DNA from: Filosporella fistucella
Taxonomy: Eukaryota; Ascomycota; Leotiomycetes; Helotiales
Length of the DNA stretch: 64,000 nucleotides
Direction: 5' to 3'
Assembly: GCA_030077755.1 (NCBI GenBank)
Contig: JAQJZZ010000014.1
Span: forward strand, 558,001 to 622,000
In this document: positions 24,246-35,386 of the stretch, piece after piece
Numbering within the stretch: position 1 is the first letter of the stretch
Layout of the letters: each line of letters begins with the position of its first letter
The notes under the pieces: generated by a model
The model's input: the letters and a program-made list of their open reading frames with translations, nothing else
Told to the model about the DNA's origin: nothing
Databases searched by the model: none
Made by a program: the position numbers and the translations under genes

Positions 24246-25643
24246 CTATTTTACAGTCCTAACAACATCATCCACAGCCTTAGCAAAATATTCTATATTC
24301 CCATGATTCAACCCCGCAATCGAAATACGTGATGTATCGGCCATGTAAATATGATATTTTTCTATGATTGACCTTCGATTAGCTTCATTCGACCCAAGAA
24401 TCTAGGATTCAGGACTTAATTTCAAATAAAGAAGAAGCTTACCTTCCAGCGCCTTAATCTGCTCCCCAGAAATTCCCGTGTATCCAAACATTCCTGTCTG
24501 TTGAACAATAAATTCCCAATTCCCAGGCGTCTCCAAGCGTAATAATTCCTCGTAGAGTGCCTGTCTCATTTCTTTAACTCGAGTCGACATAGTGATTAGA
24601 TCTTGATCCCATTGATTCCTGATCTCAGGTGTATCGAGAACTGCAGCTGCGATATAAGCACCATTGATAGGTGGACTAGAAACTGTTGCTCGCTGCACAT
24701 TTTCAAGTATCGATTCCATAATCTTTGTTGTCTCAAGGGAGTTTGTGACAAAAGTGACAAGTCCAATTCGTTCACCTATAACGTCCCTAAGTCAGAGATT
24801 TCTTTGAGCTGAAAGCGGGAAGGCGAATGGACGTACCATAGAGTCCCATACTCTTCGCAAATGAAAGACAGACTGAAGCTTCCATACCCAACTCGTTGAT
24901 GAAATACCGTATCGCCCACGCATCTTCATCCACATTCCCAGAATTGAACCCGAGATACGCAGAATCGAAAATGGGAAACAAGCTTTTTTCCTGTATCACT
25001 TGAGCGATCTCTTTCCACTGCTCTTTCGAAGGATCACATCCGGTCGGGTTGTGCGCGCATGAATGTAGAATGACAATTGCTCCATTGTCTGATTCCCTCA
25101 GTACTTTCATATAGTTCTCAAAATCAAATGCGTTGTTCTTGTAATAAGGTAATTTCTGAACTTTGAAGCCCATGGAAGAGTAAAGCAGCTCGTGATTTGA
25201 CCAGGTGGGTTCTGTGATAAGTACTGTTCTGAATGCTGGATTGGCTTTTTTCAAAGCAAGGCCAGCAAGCAGAAGAGCACCCGTTCCGGAGAGGGATTGA
25301 CAGGAAGCGATCTACTGAATTCAACATCTTCTTCACCAAATGTCAGAAAAGGAAAACCAACTCTTCCCTCCGTCAACACCTTTGAATCATGAAATACCAT
25401 CTCTACAGCCCTATCCCTAAACGTTTTCAAACCCAGAATGGGGAAGTATTCATGCCCCTTCTCTTTGACCAATTCCTTCGCCATTCTTACCGAAGGCAGA
25501 ACCCATGGTTTCGCATTCTCGTCACGATAAGTCCCAGCCCCGACATTAACTTTTTTGGGATTGGTATCTGCCAGAAAACGCTTCGTGACTTCGAAGATGG
25601 CATCTGAGGGTATAAACTCAGCAGAAGAAAAATGGGATGACAT
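24246..25643 (-). CDS. Aspartate aminotransferase (class I PLP enzyme)
   Basis: Four exons: 25643-25362, 25311 to about 24836, then two more to the stop at 24246. The first intron (50 bp, GTTGGT...GTAG, CTGAC branch site) restores the frame from HDSKVLTEGR to IASCQSLSGTGALLL, exactly where the family reads continuously. The PLP-binding Lys lies in CLSFAKSMGLYGERIG, and HNPTGCDP and YHIYMADTSRISIAGLN are family hallmarks. The product is about 400 aa with no obvious mitochondrial presequence, so cytosolic or peroxisomal. The known reaction is aspartate + 2-oxoglutarate <-> oxaloacetate + glutamate; animal AspAT also converts 4-hydroxyglutamate to 4-hydroxy-2-oxoglutarate. It is transcribed divergently from the HOGA-like aldolase with 341 bp between the starts, which supports the second role here. 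Confidence 0.92.
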
Positions 25644-25984
25644 TTTGGGACTTATGGAAAAAGGCCAAAATTTGAGACGATCTGCTGAAAAATCTTATTT
25701 CATAAAACGTATTGAAAATGAAAGGGAGAATGGGAGAAATGGAAAAAAATCGATGAACTGTGTCACTGAGGTCAGAGAGGAAAGGAGGAGGGAGTGGTAG
25801 GTGGAGCACCTTATTGTCCACCTTTGAAGCTCGACTGCATCCCCACCCTCAGCTCCTGACTCGGCGCATCCTTCGTCTTAATATAACAACGCTTACCACT
25901 CAAAATAACCAGACCAGATATTAAAAACACCACACATCTCTCTCTCGCCAATTCTTCCCGTTCTTCCAGCCAAGCTTCGAAAAT
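25644..25984. promoter_or_regulatory. Bidirectional promoter, aminotransferase / aldolase
   Basis: A 341-bp gap between two divergent start codons. It contains GTGGAGCACC at 25801-25810, near the middle, followed 7 bases later by TGTCCACC (GGTGGACA on the other strand). A single central site could serve both genes. Confidence 0.6.
25801..25810. promoter_or_regulatory. Shared cluster motif GTGGAGCACC (copy 1)
   Basis: Exact 10-mer also present at 31096-31105 and 34897-34906, each time between divergent genes of the same block. Confidence 0.6.
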
Positions 25985-27049
25985 ATGTCGCTCCCCCCAC
26001 CTTCAGGTGTCTACGCCCCTGTAGTCTCATTCTTCCACCCTGACGAAACCCTTGATTTACCTGCCCTCATCACACATACAACCCGTCTCGCGAAAGCCAA
26101 TATATCCGGATTCGTGATCCAGGGTTCCAATGGCGAAGCACCTCATTTATTACACTCCGAACGACAAGAGATAATAGCCACCGCTGCGAAGGTACTGAAG
26201 GAACATGGAAAAGAAGGAGCAGTGATCATTGCAGGTTGCGGAGCACAGAGCACGAGAGAAACGGTGCAATTATGTGTTGAAGCTAAGGAGGCGGGTGCAG
26301 ATTTTGCATTGGTTTTGAGTCCGAGTTATTGGAGTGAGTAAATTGCCTCCGTTTTTTGAGTAGTAATGGATTCGTTGCGAAGCTTGAGGTTGATGAAATG
26401 AAAAATCGAGAGAAGAGGGAGAACATTCAGAAAGGACTACGAAACAAGCTAATTGATCCCTTCAGCCGGAGCCATGTCCAAACCAACAATAACAACATTC
26501 TTCCACACCGTCGCGGACCGCTCGCCTATCCCAATTCTCCTTTACAATTTTCCTGCTGTAACTTCTGGAATCGACTTATCTTCTTCAGACATTATATCTC
26601 TCTCCCAGCACCCCAACATTGTAGGATGCAAGCTCACCTGTGGTAATGTTGGCAAGCTACACCGAATCGCAAACTCCTCAGCAATACCCAAAAAGAATTT
26701 CGCTGCCTTTGCAGGAAAATCTGATTTCTTTCTTCATGGCTTAGTAGCTGGTAGTCACGGGGTAATTGCTGCTGCAGCAAACATGTTTCCTAAAGTGCAT
26801 GTTACGTTGATGGGGTTATATGAGGAGGGAAAGTTGAAGGAAGCACAAGATTTACAGACGAAATTGAGTGATGCGGATTGGGAATTGGTGCAACTTGGGG
26901 TTGCGGGGTTGAAGGCTGCGTTGCAGAGGTATTATGGCTATGGAGGAGGACGTAGTAGAGCTCCGTTGGGGATGGTTGATGAGGCTAAATTCGAGGGGAA
27001 GGCAGACAATGTTTTGAAGGGGTTGGTAGAATTAGAAAACAGCTTGTGA
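25985..27049 (+). CDS. HOGA/DapA-family pyruvate aldolase (4-hydroxy-2-oxoglutarate aldolase-like, 310 aa)
   Basis: Two exons (25985-26333 and 26466-27049) joined by a GTGAGT...TTCAG intron give 310 residues, normal for the family. Class I pyruvate-dependent aldolase features are present: FVIQGSNGEAPHL (the GxxGE loop), the catalytic Tyr143 in LLYNFP, and the Schiff-base Lys172 in IVGCKLTCGN. The stretches SPIPILLY, LSQHPNIVG and YYGYGGGRSRAPLG are close in pattern to mitochondrial HOGA1, which cleaves 4-hydroxy-2-oxoglutarate into pyruvate and glyoxylate. No mitochondrial presequence is evident. Fungal relatives also include L-threo-3-deoxyhexulosonate aldolase of galacturonate catabolism, so the substrate needs assay. 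Its partner across the shared promoter is the aminotransferase that would make HOG. Confidence 0.88.
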
Positions 27050-27190
27050 AGACCTACTTAAAAAAACCTAGGTATAGTAAACTGAAGGCGGAGCAAGAAC
27101 CGAAATGCCTGCCCCTGGTCTATCATGTCATGTTTTACGGGTAAGGTAATTAGTTAATTTCCTACAAATCAATGTTTCATATAAACAAAT

Positions 27191-29762
27191 TCATTGTCTT
27201 GAAGTATTATATACCTCCTGAGCCTTCCCAAGACTCTCCTCCATAACCGTAGCCACCCACTCACCAACCGGCCAGCTCTCCCTTTTCTTAAAACTGTCTA
27301 CAATCCATTCCAGAAACAATACCTCAGTCCTCGCTGTATCCTTTGTAGGCTGATCTCCCATCAGAAGGTCTTCCTGTCTATCATCTACGCAAGACATTAT
27401 CCCGTCTAGTACAAATTTACAAGGATTGGATCGAAGTCCTCGGTCGGTTGCCTCGCCTGCGCTGCCCATAGTGAGCCGGACGAGACGCCAGCCGACGAGA
27501 CAGATTTTGAAGCCAAGGAGGGTTATGAATGGATTTTCGAGAGCAGGCGATGTAGTGCATTTGCTGGGGGAGAGTATTTCGAGGGCGACTTCAAGGTCAT
27601 TCATCTAATGTGATTCAGAATAGTTGTAAACCAGGTGCGACGGGAGTGGAAAGTCTTCTTACGATTCGAAAGACGTCTCTATCTTCATATATATCACGTT
27701 TATCTTTACTCCTTGGTGTAGCTAAATGTCCTGCCGCTAGAGTTACTCAGTCAGCTGAGCTAGTCACAAATAGAACATGCCTGGAGTCTTCAAATGAGGG
27801 ACTTACTCGCAATAGCTAAAGGTAAACTACATTCCACCACACCACTAACAAGTAGCGAATCCGGATGACTGAGCGTCAAGCTAGTATAGTACCACAGTAC
27901 CCAGAAAGTATGCCACAAGGGTGCTTGGTCTTGCGTTTCAAGTACCGTATCCATCCTTCTGAAGTCGAAGAAATTTAAAACAGGTCTCTGATTTCTCGGC
28001 ACCAGATCTGCTATCCCTTTCAACGCCTGGCTAATCTGTGCATGTTGTGTATCTGTGAGCAAAGACAAAGTTCTCCTTTGAGATTTCGGCCGCTCGAGAA
28101 GACATGATGCATGTGTCAATTCTCGAGCCATCATTTGTAATTGCGTTACTAGAATCACTGCTGCGAAAGGACTTGCCCATAGCAATCTTAATCTTCGTGG
28201 TTGCTTCTTCTCCTTGTCGGAATGTAACAATGTCTGCGATGCTTCATAGAAGTAGCCGTGAGATGGAGGGGTGTCTTGCGTGTATATTTGATCATCTGTC
28301 TCATCGAAAGATTTGAATTGGGATTTTCGTCGGGAAGCGAACGCTTCAGCAGTGGGTGCGAGCCAGATGTCTTCGCAACATGGGAGATCGTATTTTATTT
28401 CTAAAGATGACAAGACTGGGCGGAGATTGCAGAGAATTGAGAATTGAGAATCCAGAAGGTAGAGTGTGTATATGCATCTGGAAAGTCATAGGGATTAGGC
28501 TACAACTTGACATAACTAGGACAATGGGTTACCTTTTCCTTGATTCCCTTTTCACAAATTCTTGCCATCTTGTTTCAAGTGGAGTTGAATCTTCTAAGTC
28601 TTGATCATATTCATCTTCCTCTTCCGCTTCATTACCGGAATCGTCGTTGGAGTAGAGAGAGCCAACGTCATGTGACATCTGTAGCATTCTGGTTGCGGAG
28701 ACCAAATCTCGATGAATACGCTCTGCTTTGAGAAAATTGCTGTCATCGCCTCCGTATATACCTAAGAATTCAAGTAGAAGAAATGTTTGAAGTACCCAGA
28801 TTTCCTGGTATCGAGAACGATTTTGTTCGACCTGGACAATATCAATGTACCGATTTTCAAAGCTTAGCTCCGTGGATGGCTTCAAAGACTGCTTACATAT
28901 TTCTGTATTGATGTTAATGCAGATTCAAACATGTTCTTCCTTGAAGAATCATTGTAGGCTGATTTGCAGTAAAGACTCCCAATACAAGTGATGATAGTGA
29001 GAAGTGGTGCTGGCGCTGATATAACGTGGAATGATGCTTCATGTATAATTGGAAAGTTGCGATGAAAATTGGAGAAGAAACTTTCTACACACTGTGCTTC
29101 ATCGGATATTCTATGATATATAATCAGCCTTAAAGTCCAGTCTCCGGATTTTGGCTTACATTGGAGTTTGTGATTCTGGCGGTTGAAGTGATTGTTCACT
29201 TGGTATTGGCTCATGTGGAGCTGGATTCGTGGGAGGAGCCATCAGCATCTCCAGCCATGCTGAGGTACCTGGCGACTCCACAGGCATAGATTCCGGTACC
29301 GTGAATGGCTGTGGTACTTCGACTACCTTGGGTGAGGTGAAGGAAGCTACATGGCAATTTTCCACATGTCGCTTCCTGAGGTCGCTTCAACATGTTTTCG
29401 TCAGCTTTGCTACTACTTCGGCTCTTCAGAATTAGAAAAATAGAGATGGATGGATTAAAAAAGGAGGTAAACACTGGTTTCCCTGTTCCGGGGCTTACCT
29501 TCTAGCGAAACGTGCATTGCAAAGACTGCACTGAAAACTTCGAGCACTTCCCCCTTTGTGATCTTTGGAAAGAATCAGTCTAGGCTCAAACAGTTGTTCA
29601 GAAGCCAATCTCACGCGTATTGATATGCCTCTTCAAATTTTCCTAATCAGACGATTAGGCTTATCCAACACATATCTCAAGATTTACACTCACTTGACGA
29701 GTAAAGCCTCTGTCACAATTGGAACACTTGAACGGCCGGACAGTGGGACGAATTTCTTCCAT
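27191..29762 (-). CDS. C2H2 zinc-finger transcription factor with fungal-specific TF domain
   Basis: The N-terminus is assembled from short exons. Finger 1 reads FKCSNCDRGFTRQ, then (new exon) ENLKRHINT, then (new exon) HH, giving C-x2-C-x12-H-x3-H. Finger 2 reads FQCSLCNARFARR, then (new exon) SDLRKRHVENCH, giving C-x2-C-x13-H-x4-H. Phase is kept at each junction. A Pro-rich linker follows, then a fungal-specific TF domain with DEAQCVESFFSNFHRNFPIIH, LLEFLGIYGG and FAAVILVTQLQMMARELTHA-type segments, ending at 27191. Start 29762 (MEEIRPTVRPFKC) is the first Met before finger 1. Its own upstream region (29867-29915) has three GTGGAG-type sites, which fits autoregulation. It sits in the middle of the catabolic block and is the best candidate for its pathway regulator. 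Confidence 0.88.
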
Positions 29763-30069
29763 ACTAAGACGTGAATTATCCGGGGTACATAGAAATCGAA
29801 TGTTTTACTGAAGCTTGATTGTTCTGGGGAATCAATTTGCAATGATTATTCTGCGAGTCAGGGGTAACTCCACCCCACTCATGAGCAGACTCCACATAGT
29901 CACGTGGGTGGAGTGAAATGCGTGACGATTTTTGGTCCACTAGGATATACCCTTCTCGGCAAATATAACACGATAAGAGATAATAGGAATTGCAAACTCC
30001 ATTCAAGATTCAAACTGTGTTGTGTATTGTTCCAAATTTCGCCGTTCGCTATGCTTTCCCAATGGCCCC
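29763..30069. promoter_or_regulatory. Promoter of the C2H2 regulator with clustered GTGGAG-type sites
   Basis: ACTCCACCCC at 29867-29876, ACTCCACA near 29889-29896 and GGTGGAGTG at 29907-29915 lie within 50 bp, together with a CACGTG E-box-like word at about 29901. These are core matches, not the full 10-mer found in the divergent promoters. Confidence 0.45.
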
Positions 30070-30956
30070 TCAATTCGGTGTCTTATCCTCAACATTTTCT
30101 AGAACGTAGGGCTCACCATCGATTTTCCTATAGATTTCATCTCCTTTTATCCTCATGTAGTACTCGTGAATGTTCGGATGAGCTGCTGCCCACTTCTTCG
30201 CAAAAACCTGGATACTGTCAGCAAGAAATCCCGAAGACCCCACTTTCAATTGTGCATGGCAAAACTTACGAATTGATATCCTCTCGCAATAGCTGCAACA
30301 ACAAATAAATCGGCCATAGTCAAGACATCGCCAACAAGATACTTCTTCCCTTCCAATGCCTTCTCAACGACACTCACCATTCCCTCGCTGTACTTCTCAG
30401 CAGCGGCGAGGATTTCAGGTGAAGAAGGTGCTTTTCCGATAACAGGATTGATCCAGTTCATAATCGGAGGCAAAAGCTCACTATTAGCAAAAGAGGACCA
30501 TCTAGATATTTAGTCAGCGTTGTCACTCCTAAAGCGGTGAAAACTTCCGTACCTCAGAATTGTCGCTTCTTCTTCAAGAGTGGAGCCCAATAGCTTCGTA
30601 TTTGGATCTTGCTTAGCGACTATCAAAGAACATTAACATCATCGTCCTTTTTGGGAATACAAGTCCTCTTACGGTAAACAGAAACCGCTATACATTCGTA
30701 AAGTAGAAATCCATCTGGTCGCTCGAGTGCTGGAACTTTCCCTGTTGGGAATTTCGAAAGGTATTCTTCCCCCACTCCTCCTTTGCTGGCGTTGACTTTG
30801 ATTGGCCAAGCTTCCACGTACTCCACATCGAGTCTAGCAATGTCAGAAATGTCCAGCCTAGATCGGTTGGAATATGCACTTGTTCATCTCTGCGATATAC
30901 AAACACATGGTCGCACGAGGCGCCTTGGGATAGTTGTAGATCTTTCCGAAACTCAT
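30070..30956 (-). CDS. Glutathione S-transferase-like protein of the eEF1B-gamma N-domain type
   Basis: Start 30956 gives MSFGKIYNYPKAPRATMCLY, and a GTGCAT...TGCTAG intron joins IAEMNK to LDVEYVEAWPIKV. Later exons give FPTGKVPALERPDGFLLYEC (thioredoxin-fold N-domain, cis-Pro region), then LRWSSFANSELLPPIMNW and KYLVGDVLTMADLFVVAAI (helical C-domain with the N-capping box), and a last exon from VFAKKWAAAHPNIHEYYMR to the stop at 30070. The length (about 220 aa) covers only the GST part; the elongation-factor C-terminal domain of eEF1B-gamma is absent. These stand-alone fungal paralogues commonly lie in metabolic clusters. It may conjugate glutathione to a reactive intermediate or act in glutathione turnover, which is a source of 5-oxoproline. 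Divergent from the dehydrogenase. Confidence 0.85.
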
Positions 30957-31363
30957 TTTGAAATGTGGTAAGTGAATGTATATAGAGGAAAACTTGTTTT
31001 TGCGATGTGAAGCTGTGAAGTCAGTCTTCACGATAGGAATATATTAGGAGGCAATGTCTTGATGTTATATCATACTCCTTTCCACCTCGCTTGTTGTGGA
31101 GCACCAAACTTGATAAGAAAGCTAGACGTGGAGCTCACTTCCTCCTTGAGCGGGCTTGAACACCCATCTGCGGTACCTTATTTTGCGGGCCCTGAGATAC
31201 ATGCAGTCCGGCATCGCAAGTATTATTTTGTTCGAAATACGTTATATACCATGAACCCTTTCTTGAAATATTCTACCAAGCAGACGCAGGCCCTGTCAAA
31301 TTCAATTACACACTCATATCACAACCACTTCAAAAAACACAAAATACTACCCCACTTTCGGAA
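30957..31363. promoter_or_regulatory. Bidirectional promoter, GST / beta-hydroxyacid dehydrogenase
   Basis: A 407-bp gap between divergent starts containing GTGGAGCACC (31096-31105) and GTGGAGCTCAC (31128-31138), 23 bp apart on the same strand. The second differs from the first only after the GTGGAGC core. Confidence 0.6.
31096..31105. promoter_or_regulatory. Shared cluster motif GTGGAGCACC (copy 2)
   Basis: Exact copy of the 10-mer at 25801 and 34897, near the 5' third of the GST/dehydrogenase intergenic region. Confidence 0.6.
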
Positions 31364-32417
31364 ATGTCGCAACCACAAGTTGGATGGATTGGTTTGGGTT
31401 CGATGGGCATTGGAATGTCCAAAAACCTGCAGAAATATTTATCATCAGTCTCTGCACCAGCACTCATATATACAAACAGGACCTTGTCACGTGGGGAAGA
31501 CTTGAAAGCGTTGGGTGCAATTCCAGTGGAGACAGTGAAGGAAGTTACATCAAAATCTGAGATCATCTTCTCTTGTGTGAGTTGAATTTCTACCTGATTA
31601 AGTGGGATACATAATTAACAGAAAGTAGGTCAGCAATGATGCCATACTCCAGCAAACGACAGACGAGATCCTCTCGGCAGGCAGTTTTGCTGGCAAAATC
31701 TACGTCGACTGCTCTACAGTTCACCCAGATACATCTGTAAAGATCGCAGCTCAAATTACTGCAGCAGGTGGAGAGTTCGTAGCTGGTAAGCTCTTATCTT
31801 ATAGTAATTCCAAAATCCTGACATATTATGTAGCACCCGTTTTCGGAGCTTCCCCAATGGCAGAAGCGGGAAAACTCATCTTCGTTACAGCCGGACCTTC
31901 AACGGCAACCACCAAAATAGCTCCGTATCTCAAAGATGTAATGGGTCGCTCAGTAATCGCTATGGGTACAGAAGTTTCCAAATCCAGTCTTCTTAAAATC
32001 GCAGGTAACATTTGTGTCGTTTCGTTCATGGAGGTTATCTCTGAAGCACACGTATTTGCCGAGAAGACCGGTCTTGGATCCGAGATCCTAGAGACGATGA
32101 TTGGGGATATGTTCGGACCTGTATTGGAGTCGTATTCGAAGCGACTAACGACAGGGGCGTATGCTCCAGCTCCAGACGGAAAGGCTGGCTTCGGTGTTGA
32201 GTTAGCGATGAAGGATGCGAGACACGCTCTGAATTGTGCTAAGGCTGCTGGAACAAGACTGCAAGTCTCAGAAGTGGCATTGAAGAATATGGAGGCTGCG
32301 AGCGAATTTGCAGCAGGAAGACCGCTGGATAGCAGCTCGATGTATGGAACGATTAGACGGGATGCTGGGTTGGACTTCTTCACAGATTTGTGCAAGGAGA
32401 GAGATAGCAAAAAATAG
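31364..32417 (+). CDS. Beta-hydroxyacid dehydrogenase family (3-hydroxyisobutyrate dehydrogenase / glyoxylate reductase-like, 317 aa)
   Basis: Three exons (31364-31576, 31629-31785, 31834-32417) splice in phase to 317 aa. The Rossmann dinucleotide motif is GWIGLGSMGIGM near the N-terminus; the substrate loop is YVDCSTVHPDTS; the catalytic-Lys helix reads SKSSLLKIAGN. These are the signatures of the beta-HAD family, which includes 3-hydroxyisobutyrate dehydrogenase, tartronate semialdehyde reductase and GLYR-type glyoxylate/succinic semialdehyde reductases. In typical members the Lys motif is GxxxxxKxxNN; here the second Asn is replaced (KIAGN). Within this cluster it could reduce glyoxylate or another short aldehyde acid released by the aldolase. 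Cofactor preference cannot be read with certainty, although NR after the second strand (YTNRTLSRG) favours NADPH. Confidence 0.88.
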
Positions 32418-33011
32418 ATATGAATGTAGGGAATCAAGCATTAAGAGAATTTAAAGATTAGATGTGAATGAAATACGAAGGAATATTATGTTGTGATATG
32501 TCACGAGGATATCGTCCCACATGACTGATGATAGTCAGTATGATTCTGTACGGTTGGATAGGAAAGTCTCTAAATAGAAATAAGCTAGCAAAAGAGGATT
32601 AGGCTATTGCTTTCAAGCGGAAACCTAAACTCGAGAGAGAGACAAAAAACTGGTTGCGAAGGTTGCCTCATCTAAATCCAAGAACCGTTAGGTGTTCTAA
32701 ACCCCTGAACTTAGACCCAATATTTGCTGATTGTTGGAGCATACCCCGCTAAAGTGTATAATACAAGTCGCAAACTTGCAGCAATGAAAATATTCTGGTT
32801 TGGAAATAGTAGTATTTCCAGGGAAGAGGCCTAAGTTCGGCCTTATCAGGCACAAGCAGCATTGGTATCAAAGAGCCCTCAACTGACAACTCCTGACACC
32901 ACGCTAATAACAAATCACACATAAAAGAATTAAACAAAATCACCTTTACAGACCCACCAATCCTCCTGATCGCCTTTCCATTTACCGCCTCTCTGCGTTC
33001 TTTATTCGAGC
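32418..33011. other. Convergent 3' region between dehydrogenase and transporter
   Basis: Two genes end toward each other here. I see 3' UTR-like AT-rich sequence and no further gene. Confidence 0.5.
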
Positions 33012-34642
33012 TCAAGAATCGAGTTCCTTCTTCGTGTAGACCTCCACGCCCTCGACATCCATTTCCTCTCTCGACTCAATAACCAAGGCAGCATCCCTCC
33101 TCTTTTCCCGTGCGTGCAGCATCATGATAATCAACACACCACCGATCTGCAAGAAGTTGTTTGCCATCACCCAATACCAACCAAACTCGAATCGAGGGGC
33201 CCGGAAAGTTGGGAAAGTAACAATATTAAGACCAGCCAGCAGAGCTTGACCGATGGCGTTCATTGAGGCGATAGTTACAGCTCTTTCCTCTGCGGATTTG
33301 AAAGTAACTGTAGAAGCCCAGGCCATGAACAGAGGATTCAGCGCTCCTCCCAGACCGGCGATGTAGAAGGAGAATAGTTTCAGTCCGACAGGAATGTTCC
33401 ATACAGCCATGCAGATGGACCCTAGTGTCATCCACGCACAAATGAAGAGGGATGGAGCGTAGTGCTTGCCAGTTGCATCGGCCCAGTAACAGCCTACAAG
33501 AGCCATCACGATGCTCAATGCGCTCTGTCCGGTAGGCAGATTATTGATTTGCGAAATGGAGTATTGATCCTTGTGTGCCTTCAAGTACAAACTGAAAGGG
33601 CTTCCATTCGTAATCATGGATTGATTGAAGACGTAGTACAGCCCAACAAAAGCAAACCAATGCCATGTCTTGAAAATGTTGCCTAGAGTCTTAAGATCGA
33701 GTTTGATTTTCGGGGCTTCCGATCCATCCTCGTTGACTCGCTGACGTGCGAGAGCGACTTGGTCGGCTGTCAGGAGCCAAGAAGGATTCTTTGAGTCCGG
33801 GCGAGAGGGAAAGACGACAGCGCCGAAAATAGCGATAGGAAGAGTGATGCAACCACAGACAATGAAAAGCCATCGCCAGCCTGCAAGACCATTCACCCCG
33901 TCAAGGTTGGTGTAGCACGCTGACTGGAAGTATCCAGCGAACATCTGTGTTCTTATTAGCTGGAATCTCTAAGTTGGGATACATAATACTCACAGTTCCG
34001 AGTGGCCCAGCGATATAGAAAAGACTCAGTCGACGAGAGATTTCAGACTTCTTGTACCTTTGGCATGTTAGAGCGATGTCGCATGGCAGAAATAAATGCA
34101 GCATACCAGCATCCAATACAGTAAATAGTTCCCGGATACGCCACGCATTCGAATATACCACTCAGAAACCTGATAATATAGATATGTTTGACATCCTTGG
34201 CATAAGCCGTAAGAAGAGTCAAAACACCCCAGACAATCTCAAAAGCAGGAATCAAAATATTTGGTCTGCAAGATATTAGCCACAGTCTATTATTCACTTC
34301 GAAGACAATAACTCACCGGACTCTCGTCAACAGCAAATTACTCGGCAACATAGCAGCACAGTAGCCTGCCTGGAAAACACCAGTGGTATACTGTAAATCA
34401 TTTCCTTTCATGCCAATGTCCTCTTTCATCCCACTAACATACGCATTCTGAAAAGCTTGCAGATCGAGAAACTTCGTGAAGAAAGTCATGCATCCGAATG
34501 TTAAGATAATGAAATCAAGCTTGCGAAGCAGTGTCTTTTCCTCCTTTGACGTGCCACGCTCGTACCACATCCACTTGTCGTACCATTTCGCATCGCCCAT
34601 TTGCGGGGAAGGGGCAATATCAGAATTGGTGGGGTTTGACAT
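33012..34642 (-). CDS. MFS transporter, Dal5/anion:cation symporter family
   Basis: Four exons; the junctions preserve LLTRVR/PNILIPAFEIVWG, CWY/KKSEISRRLSLFY and AGPLG/TMFAGYF. About 12 hydrophobic segments are seen. The loop WYKKSEISRRLSLFYIAG is the family signature following TM4, and LVGCYWADATGKHY matches the central loop. Yeast relatives move allantoate, ureidosuccinate, pantothenate, nicotinate or dipeptides with protons, so the cargo is probably a small carboxylate. The start was set at ATG 34642 (MSNPTNSDIAPSP); the upstream in-frame codon is TTG, not a normal fungal start. It is divergent from the dioxygenase and likely imports the pathway substrate at the plasma membrane. Confidence 0.9.
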
Positions 34643-35386
34643 TGCTGTTTCTGGTTCAACCTGCAATCGACTGCAGCGAAAAGAAAAATTGGAAGAGAAA
34701 AAGCAAGACGAAGTGGAGCTTCAGCAGGAGGAGCAATTGTCCTCAATGGCATGTCTTATACTCACCACAAGCCATACCGTCCTATCAGTAATCGCGAGCA
34801 GAGTCATCTACGGACGTGAGCGTATCTCCCTCCTGACTCTCTCCTGCAGCCCCTTTCTCAGTGCCCCGAGATACAGCGCAAATTTTGAGCTATAAAGTGG
34901 AGCACCACTATTTATATAGAGTTTGCGAAAACTCCACCTTTTAGCGTGGTTTGCATTGTCCACCAATCTCCGACCACTATTCTCAAGCATTCGGCATTTG
35001 CACAATTATCGTTATGGAATCAGTTGCGATTAGCATATCTTCGTATTACGTGGAGTGAGGAGTGCGGGTTGGGGGCGCAAGGATTGCGGCGTTCTTTGAG
35101 AGCCCTGATAGAGCAGTGGTGGAGTACAGCCGCCAAATGGTGGAGGTGCTCGACAGTGGGGACTTGGGGAGGGATCGAATCTGAAATGGTCTATGATCGT
35201 TCGATCACCATCATGGTGTTTTGGAAACCGTAGATGGAGTGAGTATATATAAAATCAAGACAGGATATCGTCGTCGCTTGGAGACATTTGAATCAACCAC
35301 AACAAGACCCTCCTCAGAATTCGTCTGCAACATTGTGCGACTTACCTACCCATATCATACCTTTCAGCAGCATAAGAGTTCCAAAT
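34643..35386. promoter_or_regulatory. Bidirectional promoter, transporter / dioxygenase
   Basis: A 744-bp gap with a dense set of GTGGAG-type words: GTGGAGCACCAC at 34897-34908, ACTCCACC at 34931-34938, GTGGAGTG at 35050-35057, GTGGAGTAC at 35119-35127 and GTGGAGGTGC at 35140-35149. This is the richest of the cluster promoters. Confidence 0.6.
34897..34906. promoter_or_regulatory. Shared cluster motif GTGGAGCACC (copy 3)
   Basis: Here the motif extends to GTGGAGCACCAC, with GTGG/CCAC as a short inverted repeat around AGCA. Confidence 0.6.

Noticed and set aside
25251..25361. Apparent frameshift in the aspartate aminotransferase between the N-terminal part and SGTGALLL
   Set aside because: A 50-bp intron with CTGAC branch site and TAG acceptor (25312-25361) restores the conserved sequence exactly, so the gene is intact.
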